This document shows positions 22,439-32,313 of a DNA stretch of 64,000 bases, piece after piece. The stretch covers positions 180,938,977 to 181,002,976 of the forward strand of contig NC_081411.1 in NCBI RefSeq assembly GCF_030272615.1, in the 5' to 3' direction. Numbering within the stretch: position 1 is the first letter of the stretch; the number at the start of each line of letters is the position of its first letter. The notes beneath the pieces are model-generated. The model was not told where the DNA came from, did no database searches, and was given only the letters and a program-made list of their open reading frames with translations. The DNA comes from Cryptomeria japonica (Eukaryota; Streptophyta; Pinopsida; Cupressales; Cupressaceae). The position numbers and the translations under genes are program-made.

Positions 22439-24325
22439 ATGAGTTTTACAACAACAAGCCCTACTTCCACCATTCCCGTTAGACGAAGCCGTAGAATTAA
22501 GTCTTTCCGAGGTTTAACTACCGAGGAGATGGAACCTAATTTGAATAGACTTTTTAACGAGGACATGGGTAATTCCTCTAATCCTCCTAATGATGAAGAA
22601 GCTCTCCATGAGGTTTCTGTAGAACAACTTTCAAAATTGGATAACCAATTTGACGATTTTCACCAATGGATGTCTCATGAGTATCCCGATAGTCAAGCTC
22701 TTCCTTTAATTGAGGGTCTAAAACATATGCTTCAAAGTGATAAGAATGGAATTGATATTTTGCATGGTATTGCACACATTGTGGATTCGAATGTGATGCC
22801 TATGAAGATTTGTGCTGAAACTTTAGGTTATACACAACCTCCTACACAAGTCAATCATTCTATTCCTTTAACAACTTCTATTGCTAGCATACCTACCTTT
22901 ACATCAAACATAATGGCTACTTCTATACAAGATATTCCTCCTGTGACCACTAGTCATGGGGGCAATCCTTCTTCTTCAATTAACCCTCTTCCTTCATTCA
23001 ATCTGACTTCTTCATTCATTCCTTCCATGAGTGTCCCTATTACATCTTCACAAATGAACATGACGCAAGGGGGCAATCCATTTAACCATTCCATTCCTCC
23101 TTGTAGTGTTCCTCTTGTCCAATCACCCCCTATGATTGACTATCATAGGGTCCCACCACCTTACTCTCTACCTTCTTTCAATAAAATCACACCTCCATCT
23201 CAATCTAACACACCTAATATGAATTCTTCTACTGAAGCGACCATTAACAATCTTGCACAAACTGTCTCTTCTTTACACCAACAAATTGCCTCTATGAATC
23301 AATCTAAGTTTAGTGTGCCCACATTTGATGTTGCGAGCCCACTTTCTCTTGACATTGTTCGAGCTATTCCCCCTAAACATGTTGAAATCCCACATTTGGA
23401 GCTTTATAATGGTAAAGGTGATCTTCTAACACATGTTAAGACTTTTCAAACAATTTGTACTGATTTTGCTTATGACCCGAGGTTGCTTGTGAAACTGTTT
23501 ACTAGAACATTAAGAGATAAAGCCCTACAATGGTATTGCTTGTTGCCTTCTTATTCTATTACTTTTTTCGAACAACTTGCAAATGCTTTTATTCAACAAT
23601 TTCAAAACAATATAAGTCCTAAAGTTACTTTGATTGATTTAATGCATTGTAAACAAGGTGTTAAAGAAAAAGTGACTGATTTCATTGGTAGATATAAGCA
23701 TTTGTATGCTCAAATTTCTTTTCCAGTGCCTGACAATGATATTCAAAGAATCTTTATTTCTAATTTGCAAAAAGATATTCGAGACAAACTTCTGTTTTCT
23801 GAGTTTACTTCTTTCCAACAGTTGTGTGCAACTCTTCACAATTATCAACTGACTGTGAGTCAAATGGAACAATCACATCCTATGGCTCCGAGTGATAAGG
23901 GTGATAGCAGTCAACAACCATTTGGAAAGTTTAAACCGAATAGAGATTCCATCAAATTCAATGAAAACATCATCAACAACAATGTGAATGCAGCATCAGG
24001 TGTGCCTCCTATTTCTAAATTTTTCAGGAAAGAAAGAAAGTATACTCCTTTGAATGAATCATTGCATAGTATTATGAATAAGTTATTGGAACAAAATGTG
24101 CTTACTCTTCCTCCTATAAGGCAAATTGATCCTGCAAAGATTACTTCACCTTATTTTGATAGCAAAGCTTTTTGTCAATTTCATCGTCAGCCTGGGCATG
24201 ATACTGAAAAATGTTTTTCTTTAAAGGGTAAAATTCAAGATTTGATTGATAATAATACTATTTCTGTTTCTGGAGTGAATGATAAAGGCAACACATCTGT
24301 AGCTCCTCCTAACCAAAATCTTTAG
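22439..24325 (+). CDS. Gypsy B Gag polyprotein
   Basis: 628 codons, open throughout, starting MSFTTTSPTSTIPVRRSRR. Structural protein that would form the particle packaging element RNA. Residues 1-130 are acidic and polar. Residues about 130-300 are a long S/T/P/N-rich stretch. Residues about 310-475 hold the capsid-like retrotransposon Gag domain (VEIPHLELYNGKGDLLTHV, then ALQWYCLLPSYSI, KVTDFIGRYKHLYAQ and LCATLHNYQ). Near residue 575 a single zinc-finger-like CQFHRQPGHDTEKC is followed by LKGKIQDLIDN, the arrangement usual in plant gypsy Gag proteins. The frame ends at an amber codon, TAG 24323-24325. The next frame is in the same phase, so readthrough or a CAG-to-TAG mutation would give one Gag-protease polyprotein. 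Start choice: first ATG after the leader, 1.18 kb from the LTR. Confidence 0.85.
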   Translation: MSFTTTSPTSTIPVRRSRRIKSFRGLTTEEMEPNLNRLFNEDMGNSSNPPNDEEALHEVSVEQLSKLDNQFDDFHQWMSHEYPDSQALPLIEGLKHMLQSDKNGIDILHGIAHIVDSNVMPMKICAETLGYTQPPTQVNHSIPLTTSIASIPTFTSNIMATSIQDIPPVTTSHGGNPSSSINPLPSFNLTSSFIPSMSVPITSSQMNMTQGGNPFNHSIPPCSVPLVQSPPMIDYHRVPPPYSLPSFNKITPPSQSNTPNMNSSTEATINNLAQTVSSLHQQIASMNQSKFSVPTFDVASPLSLDIVRAIPPKHVEIPHLELYNGKGDLLTHVKTFQTICTDFAYDPRLLVKLFTRTLRDKALQWYCLLPSYSITFFEQLANAFIQQFQNNISPKVTLIDLMHCKQGVKEKVTDFIGRYKHLYAQISFPVPDNDIQRIFISNLQKDIRDKLLFSEFTSFQQLCATLHNYQLTVSQMEQSHPMAPSDKGDSSQQPFGKFKPNRDSIKFNENIINNNVNAASGVPPISKFFRKERKYTPLNESLHSIMNKLLEQNVLTLPPIRQIDPAKITSPYFDSKAFCQFHRQPGHDTEKCFSLKGKIQDLIDNNTISVSGVNDKGNTSVAPPNQNL

Positions 24326-24370
24326 ATTTTTACTGATCCATTACCTTCTCATACTTCTCATACCTCTAAT

Positions 24371-25891
24371 GTGATTGAGGCTAATGATTCCTCTCTCTCA
24401 TCTAATGGTCTTGTGTCTATGACTCCGAATGTGATTAACTTTGTAGAGCAGCAAGAAATCCCTAAAGAACCTTCCATCACATTTGATTCTAGTGAAACCA
24501 TTAGAGCACCTGATGGTCCTTTATACATAGTTGCAAAAGTCAAGAATACACCTTGCCGTGGAGTGCTTATTGATCCTTCATGCATGGTTAATGTTATTAC
24601 TGAAGAATTTCTTTTTACTTTGCAATTGAATCAAGTGATCTATGACAAAACAGATGTGATTGTGAAATTATTTGATGCATTTTCTTCTCCTGCAATTGGT
24701 TCTATTACATTACCTATTGAGGTCCATAATAAATCTATTGATGTGAACTTTGCTATTATTCCTTCATCCGAACAATTTCGTGTGAAGCTTGGCTATCCTT
24801 GGCTATCTTCCATGAAAGCTATTGCTTCTCCCATTCATAAGTGTTTGAAATTTCCCCATAATGGTGACGTTGTTACTGTCAATCATAGTCTCTTTAAACC
24901 AGCTGAAAGAACCTCTAGTGTTCCTATTGATTACTTTTGGCCTAAACAATTCCAATCCCTTCCTCCACGAAGTGATCATCTATTCAAATCTTATCAAAAA
25001 TGGAAAACAGATATGATCTTATCTCTAAGTGAACCTAGAACACCTAAACTTGATATTCCTATCGTTCTTGAGAAGGAAGTTCTTCCTTTGAAAGATAAAA
25101 CTAATGTCTTTCCTCAAGAAGATTCTCAACCAATCCCTATGGATGTAACTATGTCTATGCCAAATAAACCTTCTAAAAGTAGACCTATACCTCCTCGTCA
25201 TGATGGACTTGGTCTTCTTCCTAAACCAAAAATTCCTCCTTTATATGGAGCAGTTCCTCCTCCTGCCTTTTATAGAGAAAAGAGACCTTCTTCTTCTCCT
25301 ATTATCCAACCTAAGAGACCACAACCTAAACACCCAAGTGATAGGGATGAGAACATTCCTCCTCCTCTATCTTCTTCACTTCCTACTAAGACTAGACGAA
25401 ATCGTTCTGCACGTGAACGCCGACGAAAGCGTCATCTTAGGGCTCAAGCAGCTATTTCTCAAACTTTAAAATCTCCAAAAACACCTTCAACAACCATTAT
25501 TCCATTTTCTCCTCAGCCAGAAATTGAACCTAAATCTCCTAAACATAAGATGCATGATGGTCTTGATCCTATGCGAGTTAAAGATCCTATTTTTATAAAT
25601 CTTGATGATGATATGGATGAAAATGTTATTCATGATGAACATGTTACTCCTCTTGCTTCTGATAGTGAATATGAACTTGTTGATGTTGATAACCATTTAT
25701 CTAATGAATTTTCTAAAGCACTTATCCTAGCTCCTAGACGAGAACAATGTGGCTTGGAACATGAACATAGCCCTTGTTTGGATCTTGTGATAGCTCCATC
25801 TGCTGTGTTGGATGTTCCTCCTCTAGCGTGTTCCCTGCCTTCCCGAAACATTGATCAGCAAGATCGGGGGGTAGATGACATGCTAGACTAG
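24371..25891 (+). CDS. Gypsy B protease-like protein with altered active site
   Basis: 506 codons, in phase with Gag; the open region actually begins right after the amber at 24325. Residues about 45-175 are a retropepsin-like domain aligning with the protease of element E: VLIDPSCMVN against ILIDGGSGLN, KLGYPWLSSM against LLGRP.IHSL, and CLKFPHNGD against CIKFPYNGR. The catalytic triplet, normally D-T/S-G, reads D-P-S (24572-24580), so proteolysis is unlikely. Residues 270-330 are proline-rich (RPIPPRHDGLGLLPKPKIPP). Residues 340-358 form a strongly basic patch (TRRNRSARERRRKRHLRAQ) that could bind nucleic acid or direct the protein to the nucleus. An acidic stretch follows. No RT or integrase follows. 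The long frame without stops suggests recent function of the protein, or simply a young insertion. Confidence 0.8.
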   Translation: MIEANDSSLSSNGLVSMTPNVINFVEQQEIPKEPSITFDSSETIRAPDGPLYIVAKVKNTPCRGVLIDPSCMVNVITEEFLFTLQLNQVIYDKTDVIVKLFDAFSSPAIGSITLPIEVHNKSIDVNFAIIPSSEQFRVKLGYPWLSSMKAIASPIHKCLKFPHNGDVVTVNHSLFKPAERTSSVPIDYFWPKQFQSLPPRSDHLFKSYQKWKTDMILSLSEPRTPKLDIPIVLEKEVLPLKDKTNVFPQEDSQPIPMDVTMSMPNKPSKSRPIPPRHDGLGLLPKPKIPPLYGAVPPPAFYREKRPSSSPIIQPKRPQPKHPSDRDENIPPPLSSSLPTKTRRNRSARERRRKRHLRAQAAISQTLKSPKTPSTTIIPFSPQPEIEPKSPKHKMHDGLDPMRVKDPIFINLDDDMDENVIHDEHVTPLASDSEYELVDVDNHLSNEFSKALILAPRREQCGLEHEHSPCLDLVIAPSAVLDVPPLACSLPSRNIDQQDRGVDDMLD

Positions 25892-26633
25892 TTACATTAG
25901 CATAGCAGATTCTCTCCCCCTCTCTTTTGTTACTTCTTCTATATGTTATTCTCATTCTTCTATTTGTTGTCCTTAGTGTTGTCTACTTGAGGATGATGCA
26001 AAGCATTGAGATCTCTTTGGTCTCTCTCATGTTGACTCAAAAGACACATGTGTTCCCTTCTTCTAGGTGACCTTCCTTGATTGGGGAATGAAGAACAATT
26101 ATGCATACATACATATGATATATACATGACTTATCATACAGCATACTGACCCCGAGGAAAGCGAAGTCACCTCGTGCTTCGTGTTTTGTGTCTATTATCC
26201 TTGGGTTTATCTCACACTTGGGGGCTAAATCTTTGTGATAACGTGCTCCTTTCCTTGCTCATTTCTTATGTGTATCACTATGTTAAAACAATCACCCCCG
26301 TTGAGGCGTGTGCGATCGCTTTAACGTAGGGGGGCATACACCCTGTCTATCCTTTCAAGATACTTGGAAAATTTCTTGGCGAACTTAGCTTTGCCTTGAA
26401 AATTTTTGGTATTTCTTTTGCATGACTCATAGTGAGGGAACCTTACTACTGACAGTCATGGTTCTCCCTCGTGATCTTCCCTTTTACTTTGTCAATCGAA
26501 GTCGTAAGATCCTTAGTCCACTGGGGGCTTGGTGTGTCTTGCCTCCTTGATGTTGTGAAAGTCTTTCAATGTTGTTTCCTTGTACTTTACCGGAAGTATG
26601 AGCATACATACTCCCGCTAAAGTGGGGGCTAAA
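25892..26633 (+). other. 3' untranslated region of gypsy B with PPT-like repeats
   Basis: No coding region, and no trace of RT, RNase H or integrase. The region just before the LTR, AAGTGGGGGCTAAA (26620-26633), is the polypurine tract. A second GGGGGCTAAAT copy lies at 26220-26230, and other G-runs lie near 26328 and 26523. Confidence 0.75.
26620..26633 (+). other. Polypurine tract of gypsy B
   Basis: AAGTGGGGGCTAAA immediately before the 3' LTR start TGTAGCG. Confidence 0.8.
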
Positions 26634-27886
26634 TGTAGCGTCCTAAAATTGCGACACTTGCAATTTTGACTACATTTCGGTCTTCACGATGGTGACGCAA
26701 CACGCAACCTAAATGGAGACCCCGAAACTTGCTCACGACACCAAAAACTGCATTTTTCAAGCACCCTGGCCTGAACCTCCTTGCACCCTGCTGTCCCGGG
26801 AGGTGGGACTAGAGCTCCCAGCACCCTGGTCCCTCAGGACCAGGGCGCCCAGTGCCCTGGTCCCCCAAGACCATGGCGCCCAGCGCCCTGGTCCCTGGGT
26901 CCTATTTTGGGCCCGGTCTCTTTTGGACTTCGGGTCTTTATGTTTGCAAATTGGAAAATTATCTTTCCTGGTCGGCCTAAGGTCGGGAAAATCAGTCTTT
27001 TAACCCTAATTGGCAAGTATATAAACTACATTTCTCTCTCTCATTTGGATATAACACATACATGACGGAAAAAGCGTGGAAACTATACTCAAGCATTCAA
27101 GCATTCATTCCAAGTCTCCATTCAAGGCTAAGTGTTGCATTCAAGACAAGGATTCAACCATTGAAGAGGAGATCACTTACTACATGCTACATACAACATA
27201 CTACCTACAACAACAACAACATCTAAACCTTCGCACATAAGGATACAAACATCCTTAGAACAAGGTATTAGTACTTGTTTTACATTACAGTCATTTACAT
27301 TTACAGCATTTCTCATTTCTTGGTTAATTCCAAAACCGGGGTTTGACCTAAAGGCAAACCCCTAATCCCTAACCCCCCAATCATCTTCGCTTTTCTGTGT
27401 GTAGGTTGCAGGTACGCGGCTGAAATTGAAGATCTGGAATCCTTGTGTAGAGACGAACAGATCCCCCTTCGTTTCGCGGATTTTTCGGAGGACCGTGGCG
27501 CCGGGTGCCATCATCCTGACAACTTTTGCTCAAATTTGCAGGACAGCATCGTATCGACATTTTACTGCTAATTCCAGGTCCGCAGCTTCATACTATATCC
27601 CTAACCCAGTTTATAAGCGAATCTTTATCACTTTCTATGCATTCCTAGTTTCCTATCAACATTCTTTACAAAAGAGGGTAGCTTTGCTTTCTTAACCCTT
27701 GAAACTCATTTACCATCCAATCTTGCATTGTGTGGGATTGGATCTTGTGGTTTTCAACCCCTCTTTTGAATGTAAAGTCTCTCCCTTAAGTGAAAACCAT
27801 CAACCCTAGCGAACCTCCCTTCTCTCTCCTCGGAGTTGGAAGAGGGGAGAGCCCACTAGGGTTCGATTGCGATTTTCCGCTTTACA
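26634..27886 (+). repeat. 3' LTR of gypsy B
   Basis: Aligns with 19991-21257 end to end. It lacks one AAGCATTC unit and a 6-bp TAATCT piece found in the 5' LTR. It carries the TATA box (27018-27025), the palindrome CCCTGGTCC-CTCA-GGACCAGGG (26824-26845) and the hairpin motif (27490-27516). Confidence 0.92.
27018..27025 (+). promoter_or_regulatory. TATA box, 3' LTR of B
   Basis: TATATAAA, same context as 20375-20382. Confidence 0.6.
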
Positions 27887-27891
27887 ATACT
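27887..27891 (+). repeat. Target-site duplication of gypsy B, right
   Basis: ATACT, identical to 19986-19990. Confidence 0.9.
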
Positions 27892-28702
27892 TACTTCATG
27901 TTGGTCCTTTAGGTACTCTTCTAGAAAATAGTGCTTCAAGTTGCTCAAATTCTTCATCCTCTTTCCTCATATCTTCCAATTCTTTTGCATATAGGGCTCT
28001 TCAATCACTTTTGCTGGTAGATAATGATGCATGAAAAAAAGGTTCAGACTTTGCAGCTCCAGAGGGTCCAAATTCTTCAAGCTCAGAAGCAAATAATTTG
28101 CCAATCAGGATATCTCTGTTAACTGAAGTGTTTGCCATTATTCTCAATTCATTAATTGTAGTAGCCTTCATCTTGTAATCCAGTGGTAGGGCTCTCAAAA
28201 CTTTAGAAACTATTTCATCTTCACTCAGAGACCCTCCACAACATTGAATTCCCATGACAATCTCATTTACTCTTTCCATAAATGTAGCAATTCTTTCATT
28301 ATTGTCCTTCTTCAAGTTCTCATATCTTACCCGGTAACCATCAAGTTTAACAATTTTGACAATAGGGTCACCTTCATTGAGAGTTTTAAATTTATCCCAT
28401 ATAACCTTTACAGATGATTTATCAGTCAATCCCATGATTTGCTGATTAGTGAGTGCACACAAGAGGGCTTCTCTAGCTCTACAATCATTTTCAATATTTT
28501 TATCCAAGTCTGCTGGAGCAAGATTGCCAGATGCTGGATGATAAGGTTTCTATCATTTCTTAGTGATCTCCCAAATATCCTTGCCAAGACATTTAACATG
28601 AGTCTCGATTCGGATTTTCCATATCCCATAGTTTGTTCCATCAAGCTTAGGGATTTTTCTACTAAAAATAGCTGCTGGTGGATTTGAATTATTAGTTTCC
28701 AT
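27892..28702 (-). pseudogene. Copia A gag, N-terminal part
   Basis: Starts at ATG 28702-28700 (METNNSNPPAAIFSRK), then KLDGTNYGIWKIRIETH, the usual start of this copia Gag type, also seen in C. Two adjacent stop codons (TGA, TAG) follow the ITKK block near 28555. After them the frame runs as ENDCRAREALLCALTNQQ ... VIWDKFKTLNEGD ... SEDEIVSKVLRALP to the insertion point of B. The zinc knuckle half lies on the far side at 19985 and below. Gag would bind and package element RNA. Besides the 7.9-kb insertion, the two stops already inactivate it. Confidence 0.87.
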
Positions 28703-28744
28703 AGGATCTACCTGAAGCAGTTAAGCTTCTACAAAAGAGGACCA

Positions 28745-28760
28745 AAGATCTTTTACCAAT
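28745..28760 (-). other. Degenerate primer-binding site of copia A
   Basis: The minus strand next to the LTR reads TTGGTAAAAGATC, where element C keeps TGGTATCAGAGC. Same place, several changes. Confidence 0.6.
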
Positions 28761-30039
28761 TGTTAGAATAACTGATGGACAACTGAGAGGGGGGTGAATC
28801 AGTTGTCAACATATTATATTAATCAAACCACTTTATAACCTTTAACTGAAGCACATAAACATTGAATACCGGAATAGCAAAAATAGATACCGATAAGCAA
28901 TAAAAATTAAGTATGAAATAGAGAATCAACACAATGCAACCATACCACATAACACCATGATTTTTATGTGGAAAACCTAGTAAAGGGAAAAACCACGGTG
29001 GGAAGCCTACCCACAATCAGATAATACTTCTGCAAAAAGTATGTGATACAATAAGGGGCCTACAGATTAAGGAAGGCACACTGACTAGAGTGTACTGCTC
29101 ATTACAAAGGAGTCTCACTGACTACAAAGAGGTTATAACCACCTCAATATAATTGCACAATAATCCAAAATAATGAACTATCAATGATAGCATCTACCAT
29201 ACCTGATTATAGTCCCAGTTAACCTCAATACTAGAGGCCTTTAACCTCTTACATAAACCCAATTTGATCACCTATGATCGATGAAATCTCCTTCTTATAT
29301 GATCTTTCATTATTCACACATTTTATTCCATGACCATGACCTTTTATAATAACCATGATGATCTACAATGAGATCTTACATCAATTTATACAAACCCTAA
29401 GGCTTGAACCAATTAGGTCAGCCACCTAAAAGATATTACAATAAGATCATTACATACATCCACATTACAATGATATACCATGTTGGCTTTAGACCAAAAC
29501 AACATTAACCAGTCCATAAATCATTCCCATAACATGTAGAGAACACTTAATAGCACGTTACATGATACCAGTCCATAACCTAGAAAGATACAAACCTAAT
29601 TTGGGTCCACCACACCAAAAAGATGTCTCCAATCAGTTGAGGCATGAACAAAGATCACCTTCTACATCTTGAATTCCATCTAGAAGCCACACCAACACCA
29701 CTTATACATCCTATCAAAGATTCTTAGTAAAAGTTCTACCCGTAAAACCCTAAACCATTACCGGTATAGGCTTACTAGAATGTATGATAGCATACGATCC
29801 TCAAGTCAATACCAACTGACCAAAACATACTCTAGAAACATGAAACACATCAAACCAAATATATTTCATTGATCCAAACATGTTGGTAATATCCAACTGA
29901 CAGTCCCTTCTGCCGGTAACACTAGTTCTTCTACTGGTAATCAAAATCTGTCTGTCGGTAGCCAATCATAACAACTAGTGATGACATCAATGACAAAACA
30001 TCAATGAAACACATAATAAATTCCTTCATATTTCCAACA
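28761..30039 (-). repeat. 5' LTR of copia element A
   Basis: In plus-strand terms it starts TGTTAG and ends CAACA. It matches 10618-11884 at roughly nine bases in ten. A TATAAAAGG box on the minus strand (29348-29340) is a candidate promoter. A GGAAAAACCACGG block near 28985 is shared with the LTRs of C and D. Confidence 0.9.
28778..28807 (-). promoter_or_regulatory. U5 hairpin, 5' LTR of A
   Basis: GACAACTGA (28778-28786) pairs with TCAGTTGTC (28799-28807), loop GAGGGGGGTGAA. Confidence 0.55.
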
Positions 30040-32313
30040 TAGGTAGGAGAGGAGATCCAACAAGTTTGGGAATGGAAGGTGGAAAGCGACTGAACCCTAA
30101 AAGTAGGCCAAAAACTATAAAATGTAGATGGAGAAAAAGGTCAAAATGGACACTATCAGAGTGAGAGGGGAAAATTCCAATATAAGAGGAGCTGAAGAAG
30201 AGGTCAAAATGAAACCTTAGTAGAAAGAGTTGGAAGAGAGGGGAAGGATATAGATAGGGATGGAAAGGGCTAAACAAAAGGACAAAATCAGGGGCAAAAA
30301 AACCCAATTGGGACACCACTAGGTAAAACATCACTGCAAAGGTGACAAAGAAATGATATAATGCAAGAGAGATGAGGTTAAGGGTAAAATGAAATCCTAA
30401 ACCTGAAATGGGAAAGTAAGGGATCAATTTGGACATGATGGGAACATGCAAATCAAGAAAATATGTTTGATTAGGTTAAAAATGAAGAACGAAGGTGATA
30501 TAGCTTTTAAGTGTCTACATAAATTACTATAATAAAAATCTAACATATTTATCTACAATGACAAAAAAATCATTTTTTTATTATTGACTTTCATTTAATG
30601 TGTGAGCCTTTCTAGAATAGTCTAGACCATCACTCTATGAGCATCTAAGTTGATTTGGTTCCTCTCTATATCACCTTTTCACAAATAAATTCTCTTTTTT
30701 CCCCTTCAATGCTTCGATTTCACAATTTCTTTAATTTTTTAATTGGGTTATCTTATTTTGAAACTATTAATGTTATTATCAGATGTATTTTGGGGATGCT
30801 AGTATAATTCATGAAAACTATGTTAGGACAGGTGAGATTAAGTTTTCATTCTTATGTCATTCATGTATCTCCATGTTCCTTAGAAAGTGTTCTTAGGGAC
30901 ATGAGAGGAAAAAATAAATCTTTGTATTATACACAAAACTGTAAGTGCATGTATAAGAGGTGAACATGTGTTGATGATGGAAATAGGATAATATTGGAAA
31001 ATATGAGTCCTAACCATTCACTTTTGATAATTTGAATAGTTATGAGCTAGGTGCCAAAGCTTGGAAGGTGCAAAGTTCTCTATTGTGTGATTTGTAGGAT
31101 CATTAATGTGTTATTAAGCATCTTAAAAACTGAATGATTTGAGTGGCTATGGGTTAGAAACCCATGTTAGAGCCATGCAATAAATATTATTATATTATCA
31201 TGTCTATTGGTTGTCTATCACTAACTCATTTGGGTGCATTTTTAGATGAAATTTTTTTATGAACTATGGGATATTTTTGTTTTGTCAGATATTATGAGGT
31301 TAACTATATCAATTTGTTGTTTAATTTAAAAAACTTGCCCCAATGTTTGTTGGAATTTTGATGGTTATTAATTTCATTGGAGTTATGATGGGTGGTCATC
31401 AAAATTTTGACGAAAAACAGAAAAGTAAAAAAGTAAAAAAAAACCCTTAGGGTTAGTCAAGTAAACAACTAACAAAATACTTCAAAATACTTCATTCTCG
31501 TAAAGAAAAGAAGAAGTCTTCAAAATAATTCATTCCAACAAAGCAAAGTAGAAGACTTCATTTGCGCACGTAGGAGCTCGATCAGGAAGAGGAGATTCAC
31601 AAGAAGATCAACCAAAGTGGCAAACTATGTAAAAATCGAACTCAATCAGGAAGAGGAGATTCATAGGATGAGAGACAGTGGTTAATGAAGATCTCGAGCA
31701 TAACTCAAAGAGTGAGGGATAGTTCAAATCAAAATGCAGTACGTTGAACCCCGAGGTGGCTATAGCTTCAATTGGGTGGCCTAATTCTAATGCTGGTAGG
31801 TGAGATGGTGAAGATAGGTTAATCAATTTATAGGTGACCCAACACTTGGCTTCATATTATGTGCATCTCAAACATAATTAGATTTGCATAGCTATTATTT
31901 CTTGGGTACTGTTTCCTCGACATCTAATAGATGCATTTTTAGGGTACCAAGAAATGCACAACATGGAGGCTATTGTTTGGGTTGGCACTACTAGTTTTAA
32001 GAGGTTGGTTATGATCATAGTTTTTGTCTGATTGGAAGAAAAATTTAAATTGACCTTAAATCGATAACTCCATTACATCAATTGAGAAGAAGAAAATGTA
32101 GGGTTTTTGTCACATACGAGGGCAACCGACATAGCAAACTTGGTTACAATATTATCTTTGACAAATCTGATGACCATGTATGTGATACAAATTTTACAAG
32201 TTATAGCTTATATCCAATGTGTGTAGTATTTAGTTGTCATCAGTAAAAATTTGTAACCTACAAAAGAGTTTGGGTTAATGACAATAATGAAATATAATTC
32301 CCATTAGGTGAAT
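30040..32313. other. Non-coding stretch right of element A
   Basis: The first 450 bp may continue the ancient LTR interrupted by A (see 9951-10617). A 141-codon hydrophobic frame (30451-30026, minus) is composition-driven and carries no domain. Around 31480-31670 short words repeat (GAAGTCTTCAAAATAATTCATT; AATCAGGAAGAGGAGATTCA). Nothing else is supported. Confidence 0.4.

Larger units (their letters stand above)
19991..27886 (+). mobile_element. Gypsy retrotransposon B, non-autonomous, gag and protease-like only
   Basis: Complete element of 7896 bp with TG...CA LTRs (1267 and 1253 bp), a 5-bp ATACT duplication, a primer-binding region after the 5' LTR and a polypurine tract before the 3' LTR. 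The interior holds a 1.18-kb leader, a 628-codon Gag frame, an in-phase 506-codon protease-like frame, and about 740 bp of 3' untranslated DNA. No reverse transcriptase, RNase H or integrase can be found on either strand. The LTRs differ at 31 positions by hand count (27 of them transitions) plus an 8-bp and a 6-bp indel, about 2.5 percent, so the insertion is fairly young. It must have been mobilised by enzymes of another gypsy element. Confidence 0.92.
10618..30039 (-). mobile_element. Ty1/copia retrotransposon A, nested with two later insertions
   Basis: A full-length copia element on the minus strand. Its 5' LTR is 28761-30039 and its 3' LTR 10618-11884. Gag begins at 28702; integrase, RT and RNase H lie between 19700 and 16648. 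The flanks TAAGT (10613-10617) and TAGGT (30040-30044) form a target-site duplication with one G-to-A change. The 3' LTR terminus also reads TA instead of TG, again G-to-A. Two insertions interrupt it: the inverted-repeat structure at 11952-16316, in the 3' untranslated part, and gypsy element B at 19991-27886, in gag. The LTRs differ at roughly one base in ten over the first 300 bp, so A is much older than B. Confidence 0.88.

Noticed and set aside
30026-30451. 141-codon hydrophobic minus-strand frame that looks membrane-spanning
   Set aside because: F/L-rich because of T/C-rich DNA next to element A; no start context, domain or repeat in a related copy.
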